Assembly (NCBI RefSeq): GCF_024679095.1 | Contig: NC_066513.1 | Location: forward strand, 10,383,386-10,447,385 | Source of the DNA: Eriocheir sinensis | Lineage: Eukaryota > Arthropoda > Malacostraca > Decapoda > Varunidae | DNA: 64,000 nucleotides | Reading direction: 5' to 3' | Shown: one piece after another, positions 10,972 through 23,010 of the stretch | How the letters are laid out: each line of letters opens with the position of its first letter | Numbering within the stretch: position 1 is the stretch's first letter | Program-made: the position numbers and the translations under genes | Notes under the pieces: generated by a model | What the model was told of the DNA's origin: nothing | What the model saw: only the letters and a program-made list of their open reading frames with translations | Database searches by the model: none

Positions 10972-12013
10972 TCCTCTCCCACATAGCCGATTTCGCACTA
11001 CGATGGTCCACGATGGCCCATCCCTCAAAATCGGCGTTGGCTGTCGTGGACCGTAGTGTGTCATCGTGCGATTTCAGACTGAAAATGGGTCACAACGACA
11101 TGGCGAGGGAGGATCGCACGTCTACGCACGACTATATCGCATACAACGACGACTGTCGAGCGGGCATCGAGGCATGGCCGCACGACATCGCACGACATCG
11201 CATGACATCGGCCGACATGTCGGCGCATATGTCAGTACGGCAGCGTACGACGTACTCGATGACAGCCCGACATGAACGATGGCCTTTCGAATATCGCACG
11301 ACTGTCGCTCGAAGGGCGCACGACACCACAACGACGTCGAGCGCACGTCGTGCACTTACCGTGGGTGGAGGTGGTATATACATAAACCGGTGGCCCAACA
11401 TACTTGCTGTGAATCTCCTTAAAACCTCCAGAGCCACACGTTACAGCATCCCACCTGCGTAGCCACAATGTCTCTCATGTACTACATCACACCGACACTC
11501 ATTCGCAGGGATCCTGAACTTGTGAGAGCCATACTGGACGCGAGGAGACCGGCGAGCAGACAGGGGCGATGGAGCGTAGTGTCGTCAGCCGACGGGCGCG
11601 CGGTATACTACGGGGCAGCGGGCAGCCTCGGGCATCTGTCGCTGGCAAGCGCGCGCGATTTAAACCGTCGACCGACGTCGGCCGACTATGAGGATTATGT
11701 CGGCCGACGTCTTGGAGCCATCGCACGTCCCCCCCCCGACATCGGCCGACATCGCACGACGTCGTACGCTGCCATCGTGGGTATCGAGCTGTCGGCCAGC
11801 GTCGGCCGATTATTTTGAACATTCCAAAAAAATCGGCGGTCGTCGCCGATGCTCCGCTGTCGGCCGACGTCGGCCGACCCCCGTCGACCGACATAGGGGA
11901 TTATTCGTGCAAGCAGCGTAATCCTATGCCGATGGCTATACTTTTGACGCCGATGCTCACATTTCGGAGCATCGTAGACCATCGTAGTGTGAAATCGGCT
12001 ATGTGGGAGAGGA
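10972..12013. mobile_element. Non-autonomous TIR element with CGACATCG-type internal repeats
   Basis: The left end (TCCTCTCCCACATAGCCGAT, then TTTCGCACTACGATGG) is mirrored on the opposite strand at 11968-12013 with only a few differences over about 47 bp. A TAAGGG word precedes the left end (10966-10971) and recurs three bases beyond the right end (12017-12022), a possible target duplication. The interior is GC-rich and dominated by overlapping short palindromes such as GTCGGCCGAC, CATCGCACGACATCG and ACGTCGT. Long open frames there are composition artefacts and no transposase is seen. Confidence 0.65.
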
Positions 12014-12171
12014 GCATAAGGGACAAGCTCACTTAAGGGGGGGAGCAAGGGGTTTTGTCACTGGGGAGGGTTGATAAACACTGGGGTACGGGGCACTTTG
12101 GGGGGGATGAAGGCACATACCTGTGATCGAGGAGGAGGAATGATGACTCACGAGGCCGAGTGTTTCTTCTT

Positions 12172-12890
12172 CTTGGGGATTTACCCCCTAAATAGGGGGA
12201 ACGGGCCTTTGTCAAACGACGGCCCGTCGCAGGGGGGAACCCGCCGCTGGCGTGCGGCGGGTGTAGGGACGCCGCCGCCACAGCCACGGGCTCTCTGGGC
12301 TTCTTTCTTTCTTTCTAAGGATTTACCTCCTAAAAAGGGGGAACGGGCCTTTGTCATACGACGGCCCGTCGCGGAGGGGAACCCGCCGCTGGCGTGCGGC
12401 GGGTGTACGGAAGCCTCCGCCGCCGCCACAGCCACGGGTAATAGCCGGCGATCAGCGACGGAGGCACGGGCTCTCTGGGCAGGCGCCCAGCAGACACCCG
12501 TAGCTGACTCGTGCGAGCAGCCGACAGGTCGACTTGACCGCGGAAGCTTCTTCTTTTAGGATTCTCCCCCTAAAAAGGGGGAACGGGCCTTTGTCGATGC
12601 GACGGCCCGTCGCAGAGGGGAACCCGCCGCTGGCGTGCGGCGGGTGTGGGGAAGCCTCCGCCGCCGCCACAGCCACGGGTAAAAGCCGGCGAGCAGCGAC
12701 GGAGGCACGGGCTCTCTGGGCAGGCGCCCAGCAGACACCCATAGCTGACTCGTGCGAGCAGCCGACTGGTCGACTTGACCACGGAGGGGTGGCCCTAAGC
12801 GAGGATGACCCCACGGGTCCACCTCGCCTCCGTAGAAGGGCCACCCGGCTGCTCGCCCGAGGAGTGCTGGGAGTCGCTCGCACTCACACT
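12172..12890. repeat. GC-rich tandem array with strong hairpins, about 2.5-3 units
   Basis: The word GGGGGAACGGGCCTTTGTC occurs at about 12195, 12339 and 12577. Full units are about 240 bp; the first is truncated to about 146 bp. Each holds a CCCCCTAAAAAGGGGG-type palindrome, a GGGCCTTTGTC...GACGGCCC stem, a CCCGCCGC...GCGGCGGG stem and, in the long units, GGCACGGGCTCTCTGGGCAG and a GCAGCCGAC...GTCGACTTGACC stretch. No protein domain is seen in any frame. Confidence 0.8.
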
Positions 12891-13100
12891 GTCCTAAATG
12901 CAAAATAATACGCTAGTGTTCATAAATGCAAAATAATAGAATAGTATTCCTAACTGCTAAATAATAGCTTAGTGTTCATGAATACAAAATAATAGAATAG
13001 TATTCCTAAATGCAAAATAATAGCCTGGTTTAACAAAATGCAAAATTATAAGCTAGTGTACACAGTAAAATTATTAGCTTGAGTACACCGTAAAATTATA
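12891..13100. repeat. Degenerate AT-rich tandem repeat
   Basis: Words AAATGCAAAATAATAG and TAGTGTTCATAAATG or TAGTATTCCTAAATG alternate with a spacing of roughly 38-40 bp over about 200 bp and decay towards the right. Confidence 0.7.
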
Positions 13101-13189
13101 ATGTATTACTCTTGACTACTTCATTAGCTTGTTAGCAAGTTATTACAGACTGTAAAACTCTTTCCACTTACAATTTATTACAGAAGTTG

Positions 13190-13470
<281 letters not shown>

Positions 13471-13489
13471 CGTCGTTGCCTGTTGCGCC

Positions 13490-13819
13490 GGTAGGCATCT
13501 TCCTGGAGGGACCTGATGGTCGGCCTAAGGCTTCTTCCAGGTGGGGCCTGATGGTCGGCCCAACCCGTTCTGGCGCAGGCGAGTGTTTATAGTGGCGCCA
13601 TCTTGCATTGGCTCATGCTGCCCCCCGGAACTCGTTCTTGATTCGCTTGGACGGCTTCCTCTAGAGTCCGGGTTGATGGGTGATCTTCCGGACAGCATGT
13701 GGGTAGTTTTGAGCCACTCGGCGGTGACTGAAAAATCCGAGTGGTAGCGTTGGGATTCGAACCCGCGTCGTCCATCACGCGATGAATGTGAGCCCAGTAC
13801 GCTACCAGCTCGGCCACCG

Positions 13820-13826
<7 letters not shown>
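13490..13826 (-). mobile_element. tRNA-derived SINE
   Basis: On the minus strand the element starts GGCGGTGGCCGAGCTGGTAG, an A-box region resembling tRNA-Leu, and has GGGTTCGAATCCC as B box about 50 bp later. A non-tRNA body follows (CCGAGTGGCTCAAAACTACC, then AACACTCGCCTGCGCCAGAA). Related copies lie at 54235-54525 and 54684-54842. All three adjoin (TA)n tracts at the tRNA-like end and some at the tail. Confidence 0.8.
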
Positions 13827-13912
<86 letters not shown>

Positions 13913-13999
13913 CACATACATGTACATATGTACATATACATACACACACATATACATATACCCATACATATACATATACACAGGCATATACATATACAT

Positions 14000-14032
<33 letters not shown>

Positions 14033-14113
14033 TATACATGCATACATACACATATACATACATATACATATACACACATACCCACATATAAACATATACA
14101 TGCATATATATGA
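13827..14113. repeat. (TA)n grading into TACACA-type microsatellite
   Basis: Pure TA to about 13905, then mixed TACACA/TACATA repeats to 14113, with a (CA)n run near 14010-14031. It lies between the SINE and the 3' end of the first LINE. Confidence 0.9.
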
Positions 14114-14168
14114 TTTGGAGATAACTTAGCAAAACAGAAAAGAAAGGAAAATAAAAGCGAATATTTTA

Positions 14169-14350
14169 CCTAAAATTGGAGAAAAAATCTGAACGTAGAA
14201 ATATGGTTGAAGCAGGGTAATATTGTTGTAAGATATTTAAAAGCTGGCTCAAAAGCAATAATTTTTCCTAAAATTGGAGAAGAAATCTGAACATAAAAAT
14301 ATGGCTGAAACAGGGTAACATTGTTGTATGAAATTTAAAAGCTGACTAAA
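14169..14350 (-). repeat. 98-bp tandem duplication in the LINE 3' region
   Basis: CCTAAAATTGGAGAA occurs at 14169 and again at about 14267, each followed by similar sequence (ATATGG, CAGGGTAA, ATTGTTGTA). Two diverged units are visible. Confidence 0.8.
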
Positions 14351-14529
14351 CATATATGTTCTTTAGAGTAATTTACAGAAAAAAAAAAACAGTAAAGGGT
14401 ATAAACAATTTTAATCATAATACCTATGAATGAAAAATAAATATGTTTGACATGAAAAAAATTACTGAAAGGCATTTTTTTTTAAATGTGCTAAAAAATG
14501 TGTGACAATAAGTATTCTTTTAGTTTTCT

Positions 14530-15810
14530 CTTAAAGGTGTTTAAGCTTATAGATTTTTAAAAATATGTTGGAGTGCCATTCCATATTTTGGGACCCTTGA
14601 ACATAAGAGAATGTTGGTAGTGTTAAACTGTGTTGAGGAATCTGTAGAGAATGTTTGTTACGTGTGGAGTGGTTATGGGTTTGAGTCAGGGTACTGGTAC
14701 TGCTGGAAGTTATCTGTTTGAACATGTACGAGGCAATGGAGAAGTTTGATAAGTCAGAGAGTTGAAGGATATTCATGGATTTAAAGATTGGAGGTGTGTG
14801 TTGGAGGAAGTCACTATTTGTCATAATTCTAATTTTTTTTATGGAGAATGTTTAGGTTATGTAGATGGCATGGGTAAGTAGTGGACCAAATAGGATTACA
14901 GTAAGTTAAGTTACAAGGTTTTTGATTTTCAGTATTAGAGGAACTGACCGAGATAATTTAAGGCAAAGGTTTGATATGTGGTATTTAAAGGTAAGATTAT
15001 TGTCAAATGTGATTCCCATAAATTTTGTCTTAGAAACTTGAGTAATATCTTTATCTAATATAGTAAGTCTGGGTAAGGGTTGGTGTTTGTAAATATCATA
15101 TAAAAAGTTTTAGCGGTGTTAATTGCTAGACGATTTGCAAGACACCATTCAGCAAATGCAGATAATTCCTGGTTGGCTCTGTAGATGAGGTCAGTGGGAT
15201 TATCTCCAATCATGTACAAGGTGGAGTCATCTGCAAACTGTATAGTGTTCAGAGCAGTAGAGGCATTGCAGATATCATTAATATATAATAGAAAAAGAAT
15301 AGAACCTAAAATGCTACCTTGTGGCACACCAAGATGTATAGGTTTGATGGTAGACTTAGATTTATTGTATGATGTAAACTGAGATCGACCAGTTAAATAT
15401 GATTCAAACCATTTTTGTACACAGCCGCGAGTACCATAGTGTTGTAATTTGTCTACAAGAATGTTAAGGTCAACTGTGTCAAAGGCTTTGCTAAAATCAA
15501 TGAAAATGGATATAATAGACTTATGGTTATTTAAAGCATTGTATAAATCTGAGGTTAGCAAATCTATAGCGTCAAAAGTATTTGGTCCTGGGCGAAAACC
15601 AAACTGCCTATTATTCAAGATTTTTTGTTTACTAAGGTAGCTCATGAAGTTTTTCATTATAATTTCAAAAATTTTGGAGAATACTGATAAAATAGAAATT
15701 GGCCGGTAATTTGAAATATTAGTTTTGTTTCCAGATTTGTGAATAGGGATGATTTTTGCTAGCTTGAATCTAGTAGGGAAAACTGCATCTTTAATTGAAT
15801 CATTTAACAA
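14530..15810 (-). pseudogene. LINE reverse transcriptase and C-terminus (first LINE)
   Basis: A 251-codon open stretch at 15055-15810 holds KIIPIHKSGNKTNISNYRPI, FIDFSKAFDTVD, GVPQGSILGS and the catalytic FADDSTLYM, the standard reverse transcriptase blocks of non-LTR retrotransposons. The C-terminal part continues after a degraded stretch at 14531-14824 (HNHSTRNKHSLQIPQ, then WHSNIF). Upstream, 15811-16458 links it to the endonuclease with stops in all frames. Confidence 0.9.
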
Positions 15811-16458
15811 TTTTGAGAGTGGTTCTGCTAAAAGAATTTTGTTTTCTTTGATTATTTTTACAGGTATTTCATCAACATGGCCTTTTTCTTATTTTTTAGG
15901 GTAGAAATACCTTTTACTGTGTCCATAACTGTCACTAGAGGAATATTCATATAACTGAGAAAATTACCTTGGAGATAACAAGTGTATGAGTTTTGAGCTC
16001 TAGGAAGTTGTGAGCTAAGTTCAGGTGCAATTTGGGAAAAATATGTGTTGAAGACATTTTAAATTTCATGGGGAGTGTTTAGAACTGTGTCATTATAGAT
16101 TAGTGTGTGGGAGACTGCATTCTGATTATTTTTAGTGTTTTCTATTTCCTTAATTAGTTCCCAAACTTTTTAGTGTTGAGTCTAAAATTTGCAAATTTGT
16201 GCAGGTAATATTCATTTTTTTTTTTGTTTTATTAAATTATGTAGATAATTTCTATAATGTTTGTAGTGGTCTAGTGTAATAAACCCTAATTTATATAGTT
16301 TATACAACTGATATTTATGCTTTGTTGAATTTATTAACCCTTGTGTTAACCAAGGCTTATTTAGTCTTTTAGATGTGATAGTTTTGGTTATTTTGGGAAA
16401 GCAGGAGTAGTATATACTGTATAACTTATCCAGGAATAAGTCACAGTGTGTGTCTGAG

Positions 16459-17451
16459 TCACTGTTGGTGAGGTAGAGGTTCCAGTCTATTATTCGATAG
16501 AGTCTGTGTAAATTTCAACTGGTTTGCTCTATCTTGTAGTCTAAAATAAATTTTGTGTATTATATTGCAAACTTTACTAGGGACTGGAATATTCATAAAC
16601 ACTGGAAGGTGGTCACTAAGAGGAAAGTGGAGAATTGCAGATAAAACTGGTTCATTGAAGTTTATCCAGATGTGATCAAGTAATGAAGAGACTGCGGTTG
16701 TATTAATATCTTGAAATCTCGTTGGGCGAGATATATGTGGGAAGTAATTGTTTGATTGCATAGTTGTAATAAATGAGTTAGTAGGAGGGTGTGATACATG
16801 TTCAAGAAGGTTTATGTTAAAGTCACCTGTGAGTATATTCCTATTGTTTGTGAAAAAGCTATTTGAGAGATTATCAATAAATACATTAAATTCATTTACT
16901 TTGGCATGTTTACTATAAGGTCTGTAAAAACAAGTAACAGAATATAAGGTATTGGGAAGAATAATTCTCACACTACATAACTCAGCATTCACGTCACACT
17001 TACAAAAGTCATTAATAATTTCACTTTGCAGTCCATTATTTACATAAATTGCAACTCCCCCACCTGAGGAGCCAATAGGTCTGTGTGCATGATATGAAAT
17101 GTATCTATCAATTTCATGGAGGTGAACATTATTTGCATTAAGCCAGGTTTCACTTATACATAAGACATCCGGGAGTTTGCGAAGAGATTTGATAAAGGAG
17201 CTCACTTGGTCCTAATTTTTATTCAGAGAGCGGGCATTTATATGGAGAACATTAATATAATCAGTACTATTTTTTGGTATTGCATTCTTGTAAGAGGTAA
17301 GGTCATGATAATTACAGATATCCTCTAATTCGAGGAATAAATACATGGAATTAATTATATCAATGCCAATGCTGTCAGATTCCTGATTGTTTTCTAAATC
17401 ACTAAAAAGTGTATTGAGGAGATTGTCATTAGTATAATTCATAATTGACAA
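16459..17451 (-). pseudogene. LINE APE-type endonuclease (first LINE)
   Basis: Two frames cover the domain: 17212-17451 ends with INVLHINARSLNKN, the start of the nuclease fold, and 16459-17205 continues with VLCISETWL, GGGVAIYVNNG, TGDFNINLLEH, LLDHIWIN and SDHLPVFMNI. The glutamate, the GDFN aspartate and the SDH histidine expected at the active site are all visible. A stop at about 17212 separates the two parts. The enzyme nicks target DNA to prime reverse transcription. Confidence 0.9.
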
Positions 17452-17795
17452 GGGGAGATGAGCAAGAAAAAAAGGGGGTGTATAGGATTAAAATAATTGA
17501 AGATAATAAAATGAAAGAGTTAAACAAAAGGGTTGAAGGCTTACCTGGTGTCATAGGAAAGTGTGTAAAGTAATTTGCAAATTAAGAGAGTTTGGTTATA
17601 ATAAAAAAATAATCAATTGTTATAACCAAGTAGACACAATATTTTGGCAACAGTAATAGGTACTAAAGTATAATTTTATGTGACAATTTTATGACTGACT
17701 GAAATGTAAAGTGACAATTATATGTTGGAGACACAAGGGGGGTCTGGGACATTTAAAAGATAGTCACAGAGATAAAAAAAATAAAAATAAATAAA

Positions 17796-18036
<241 letters not shown>

Positions 18037-18114
18037 TATATATAAATTTAAAGGAAACATAGAGGAGATTTCTAGAGCATATGGTAAATATACTGTATCA
18101 TGTTGAGAGGACAA

Positions 18115-18500
18115 TTAAGACAGGGTCAGGACAGGATATTTATCTAGAAAAGTGTTCAGGGACTCTTCAGTGGTTATCATGTGTTTTTGGTTAGATGTTT
18201 TTAGTTTAAGAAAGATCTTCCCATCCCGAGTGTAACACTGCTGAAAGATCTCTCTGTTTTTCTTCCTGATTTCCCATATTGTATTGAAGATGATGCGGCG
18301 TTTTGGTGTGAAGCTTTCATTAACAAAGAGGTTAGGTTTGACTGGTACACATGCATCCATTATTTCTGATTTCTTTGATTTATTCAACAATTTTACAATT
18401 AATGGTCTATCCTTGTTTTGTCTTCTTGGACCTAACCTGTGTGCAATATTTATGTCAGCTTGATTTAAATTGATGTGCAGATTTTTTTAATGGCATTTAC
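18115..18500 (-). pseudogene. LINE ORF1-like fragment
   Basis: Minus-strand translation gives a ADINIAHRLG-like word and RPLIVKLLNKSKKSE, then FVNESFTPKRRIIFNTIWEI and a TRDGKIFLKL end. This is the pattern of LINE ORF1 nucleic-acid-binding proteins. The upstream part is replaced by microsatellite sequence, so the protein is N-terminally truncated. Confidence 0.7.
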
Positions 18501-18578
18501 AACAAGGCTAGTTGGATTGTCATGGTTTTGTTCACTTGGTAATATAGGACCACTAATTATTATGGTGTGTCTTCTCTG

Positions 18579-18810
<232 letters not shown>

Positions 18811-18926
18811 CTATTTTTTTACAGCAAAGGAGACAGCACAAGAGCACAAAAAAGGAAATAATAATAAAAAAAAGCCCGCTACTTGCTCCTCCTGTAAAGA
18901 ATTCGAAGAGTTGGCCGAAAGAGGGG

Positions 18927-20960
18927 TCAATTACGGGAGGAGAGGTATCCTGATACCTTCCTCTTGAAAGAGTTCAAGTCGTAGGCAGGAGGAAATACAG
19001 ATGAAGGAAGATTGTTCCAGAGATTACCAGCGTGAGGGATGAAAGAGTGAAGATACTGGCTAACTCGTCCGTAGGGGATTTGGACAGTAAAGGGATGAGC
19101 TTGAATAGAAAGTCGGGAGAGGGGGAGGCATGCAGCTAGCAAGTTCAGAAGAGCAGTCAGAGTGAAAATATCGATAGAAAATACAAAGAGAGGCAACATG
19201 GCGGCGGAATTTAAGAGGTAGAAGACTATCAGTAAGAGGAGGAGAGATGATGAGACGAAGAACCTTAGACTCCACTTTGTCCAGGAGAGCTGTGTGAGTG
19301 GAGCCCCTCCACACGTGAGATGCATACTCCATACGAGGGCGGACAAGGCCCCTGTATATGGATAGCAACTGTGCGGGGGAGAAGAATTGGCGGAGACGAT
19401 ACAGAACTCCCAAACTCGAGGAAGCTGATTTAGTGAGAAAGGAGATGTGAAATTTTCAGTTAAGATTTTGAGTTAAGGATAGACCGAGGATGTTTAGTGT
19501 TGAAGATGGTGACAGTTGAGTGTTATCGAAGAATAGGGGATAGCTGTCTGGAAGATTGTGTCGAGTTGATAGGTGAAGAAATTGGGTTTTTGAGGCATTT
19601 AAGGACACTAGGTTCCTTTTACCCCAATCGGAAATGATAGCAAAGTCTGAGGTTAAGTGTTCTGCAGCCTCCAGTCTGGAGTCTTGTAATTCCTGTTCAG
19701 AGGGTCTTCTGTTTAAAGAAGTTGAATAATGCAGAGTGGAGTCGTCAGCGTATGAGTGGATAGGACAGTTTGTCATAGAAAGAAGATCATTGATGAATAA
19801 GAGGAAGAGAGTGAGTGATATAACAGAGCCTTGTGGAACACCACTGTTGATAGGTTTAAGAGAAGAACAGTGAATGTCTACCACAGCAGAGATAGAACGG
19901 CCGGAAAGGAAACTGGAGATAAAGAAACAGAGAGAGGGATAGAATCCGAAAGAGGGCAGTTTAGAAAGCAAAGACTTATGCCAGACTCTATCGAAGGCTT
20001 TCGATATGTCTAGCGCAACTGAGAAAGTTTCACCGAAACGGCTAGGAGAGGATGACGAAGAATCAGTTAACCCCTTGACTGCGGATTTCCTACAAGAAGA
20101 CTTAACGAAGCTACGGGATTAGAGCAAAAAATGGCTGCTACAATTCAATGAAGAAAAATGTAATCATGCACTTTGGGAGGGGATATCCAGCACACCGTTA
20201 TCACATGGGAGACACTCCTCTATCAACCACAGAAGAGGAGAAAGACATGGGACTATATGTAACCAGGCTACCAGTAAAGGCCAAATCCGTGCCAATCGCA
20301 GCGGACGAGTTACGAGAGCAAGAAGATCGCCAGTAGAACGCCCCTTGCGGAATCCATACTGGTGATCAGATAGAAGGTTAGAAGTGGAAAGGTGCTTTTG
20401 AATCTTCCGGTTAAATTTTAAGGATTGATTCAAAAGCTTTAGATAGACAGGAAAGTAAAGCTATAGGGCGGTAGTTTGAGGGATTGGAACGGTCACCCTT
20501 CTTAGGCACAGGCTGTACGAAGGCGTACTTCCAGCAGGAAGGAAAGGTAGATGTTGATAGGCAGGCGAAAGAGTTTGACCAGGCAGGGTGTCAGCACGGA
20601 AGCACAGTTTTTAAGGACAATAGGAGGCACTCCATCAAGTTCATAAGTCTTCTAAGAGTTGAGGCCAGAGAGGGCATTGAAAACATCATTCTTAAGAATC
20701 ATAATAACAGGCATGAAAGAGTCAGAGGAGGGATGAGTAGGAGGAATATGCCCAGAATCGTTCAGAGTGGAGTTGTTACAGAAAGTTTGAGTGAAGAGTT
20801 CAGCCTCAGAGATAGATGAGACGGCAGTGCTTCCGTCTGGGTTAAAAAGAGGCGGGAAAGAGGAAGAAATTAAATTGAAGGAGATATTTTTGGCTAGGTG
20901 CCAGAAGTCCCTGGAAGAATTAGAGAAAGCAAGGTGTTGACATTTGCTATGGATGAAGGA
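18927..20960 (-). pseudogene. LINE reverse transcriptase and C-terminal region (second LINE)
   Basis: Pieces in minus-strand order are 20164-20433 (LLSDHQYGFRKGRSTGDLLA), 19456-19971 (SGVPQGSVISLTLFLLFIND and SYADDSTLHYS, with the catalytic ADD) and 18927-19413 (IYRGLVRPRMEYASHVWRGS, then HAGNLWNNLPSSVFP). These are standard blocks from palm to C-terminus. Frameshifts lie between the pieces and an insertion splits the gene. Confidence 0.85.
20072..20305 (+). mobile_element. Short plus-strand CR1-like RT fragment nested in the second LINE
   Basis: On the plus strand the segment reads as a piece of a different LINE reverse transcriptase: WLLQFNEEKC-like words in broken frames, then HFGRGYPAHRYHMGDTPLST and a EKDMGLYVT end. 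The surrounding minus-strand LINE resumes on both sides; in the paralogue near 56170 the sequence AGTCAGTTAAGAGAGC is uninterrupted. Flanking AGTTAA and AGTTAC suggest a short target duplication. Confidence 0.65.
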
Positions 20961-20968
20961 ATTTTTGG

Positions 20969-22100
20969 TTAGTCGGAGAATAGATTTGGCACGATTCCGG
21001 GCAGAGATGTAAAGATTATGGTTAGCGGGAGTTCGAAGGTTCTGGTACTTTTTGTGAGCTGCCTCTCAATCTTTGATAGCACGAGAACAAGCGTGATTAA
21101 ACCAAGTAGTAGAGTAGAGAAAGTACGTGGAATGTATGCCTCCATTCCAGAGACAATCACCTCTGTGATGCGCTGGGCACACACAGAGGGGTCTCTATCC
21201 GGGAAGCAGTAATCATTCCACGGGAAATCGGAAAAGTACATCCTCAGATCGCCCCAGCGATATGAAGCAAAATGCCAGCAGCATCGCCTCTTCGGTGGGT
21301 TCAAATGGTGTACAGGAGCGATAGGACAGGATACAGAAATCAGGTTGTGATCGGAGAACCCCAACGGAGAGAACAGTTTGACAGAGTAGATGGAAGGGTT
21401 AGATGTAAGGAAGAGGTCTAGTATGTTGGGCCGGTCTCCAAGACGGTCGGGAATACGTGTAAGGTGCTGAACCAAATGCTCTAGGTCATTGAGGAGAGCA
21501 AAGTTGTAGGCTTGTTCACCAGGCTGGTCAGTGAAAGAGGATGAAAGCCAAAGTTGGTGGTGAATATTGAAATCTCCCAAAATGGAGATTTCAGCGAAGG
21601 GAGAGTGGTTAAGATGTGCTCCACTTTAGAGTTCAAGTAGTGAAAGAATTTTACATAGTTAGTAGAGTTAGGTGAGAGATAAACAGCACATATGTATTTA
21701 GTAATAGAATGACAATGAAGTCTTAGCCAGATGATGGAAAATTCAGAAGAGTCAAGGTCGTGGTCACGAGAACAAGTGATCTCATTGCGCACGTAGACGC
21801 AACATCCAGCTTTGGATTGAAATTTAGGATAGAGATAGTAGGAGGGAACAGAGTAGAGATTGTTGTCATTAGCCTCAGAAACCTGTGTTTCGGTGAGGAA
21901 GAGAAGGTGAGGTTTAGAGGAGGAGAGATGGTGTTCTACAGAAAGATAATTAGAACGAAGACCGCGAATGTTGCAGAAATTGATAAGGAGGAGGTTCGAG
22001 GAGTTATCAAGACATCTCTCAGGTCAGCAGCCAGAAAGGGAGACCTCCCTAGGGGAATTTGTGATCCCCCCCACCAGGCGGGGACTCCGAGGCACTGTTG
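20969..22100 (-). pseudogene. LINE endonuclease (second LINE)
   Basis: Frames at 21481-21792 and 20969-21580 overlap and together cover an APE-type endonuclease: [47 protein letters not shown] and [10 protein letters not shown]. The upstream part to about 22000 holds an N-terminal CNIRGL-like start in broken frames. GDFN and SDH active-site words are present. Confidence 0.85.
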
Positions 22101-22356
22101 TTGAACGCCATTTTAAATTTAAAATTTTGGGAAAGGTGTGTGTGTTGTGTGAATGTAGTGTGGTGTTTATAGAGAGAGGATCTGTCTTTAGAGAGCATGG
22201 TGAACTAATCTCTGGCGTTGATGAGACAATAGGTAAACGGTTAGCGAGGACATGGGAAGGGTCTTTGGAGGGCTTCAGCACCCTCCTCACTTCCCATATA
22301 TACCTCACCGGGAGTGGCTTGCGCCCGTTCGGTAGATGTCTTCCTACCTACTCCAG

Positions 22357-22360
<4 letters not shown>

Positions 22361-22447
<87 letters not shown>
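22361..22447. repeat. (TA)n tract
   Basis: About 87 bp of TA at the boundary between the LINE 5' side and a CCGATC-rich segment. Confidence 0.95.
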
Positions 22448-22449
<2 letters not shown>

Positions 22450-23010
22450 CTGTTCCGATCCCCGATCACCCGATCACTTTAGGCAACTGATCCGATTCCG
22501 ATCATCCGATCATTTTTAAAATACTGCTGTTCCGATTAATCATTCCGATCATCCGATCATTAAAACTTATAATGATATTTATTATTTTTTTATAAAATAA
22601 TAATTAAAAAAACTATTTAAGGCGTTCTTTACATAATAATTTCAAATAAGTAATAAGTTAATTATTTGCTTATAAATATTTTTTCCTCTTTCTTTTGGTA
22701 TATATGACATGGTAAAGAAAAAAATAAAGTTATCTTGAATGGTTATTTTAGGCATTTATTTAATTCAACCCTTTTTATTCAGTTTATGAAAGTATGGAAA
22801 AATAATTATGTTCACTATTCTAACTATTCACGTTAATGACTTAAAAATTACGTCACCAAAACAGCAGCCGCCCGGCACGGATGAGATAGACTCCGTACCT
22901 CCGTCGTGCGCCTTTCCCTAACAAACATGGCCAGCATTAACCACGACTTATTGATTGCTGTCGCTGTGCTTGCTGCTGGAGAAGAAGGGATATCAGCTAG
23001 CTAGATTAAG
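22448..23010. other. CCGATC-rich segment and AT-rich DNA
   Basis: At 22448-22562 the words GCTGTTCCGATC and CCGATCATCCGATCA recur. The same GCTGTTCCGATC word borders (TA)n at 37880 and 53934. The rest is AT-rich with no recognised element. This may be the end of a family that targets or carries TA repeats. Confidence 0.4.

Larger units (their letters stand above)
18811..22350 (-). mobile_element. Jockey/BS-like LINE, endonuclease to 3' end
   Basis: The minus strand from about 22350 to 18811 carries an endonuclease, a reverse transcriptase and a long C-terminal region ending near a TA/TAGA microsatellite. A 235-bp foreign fragment interrupts the reverse transcriptase at 20072. A related 3' half lies at 54926-56420. 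Both copies end against (TA)n-rich microsatellites, suggesting that the tail seeds such repeats. Confidence 0.8.

Noticed and set aside
10938..11921. Several overlapping open frames of 70-174 codons
   Set aside because: They lie in the palindrome-rich TIR element; GC-rich CGACATCG words open many frames on both strands at once.
12033..12908. Ala/Gly/Arg-rich open frames
   Set aside because: They are repeats of one GC-rich tandem unit read in several frames on both strands, with no domain.
13741..13826. A tRNA gene (GGTTCGAATCCC with an A box on the minus strand)
   Set aside because: It continues into a conserved non-tRNA body found in related copies, so it is the head of a SINE.
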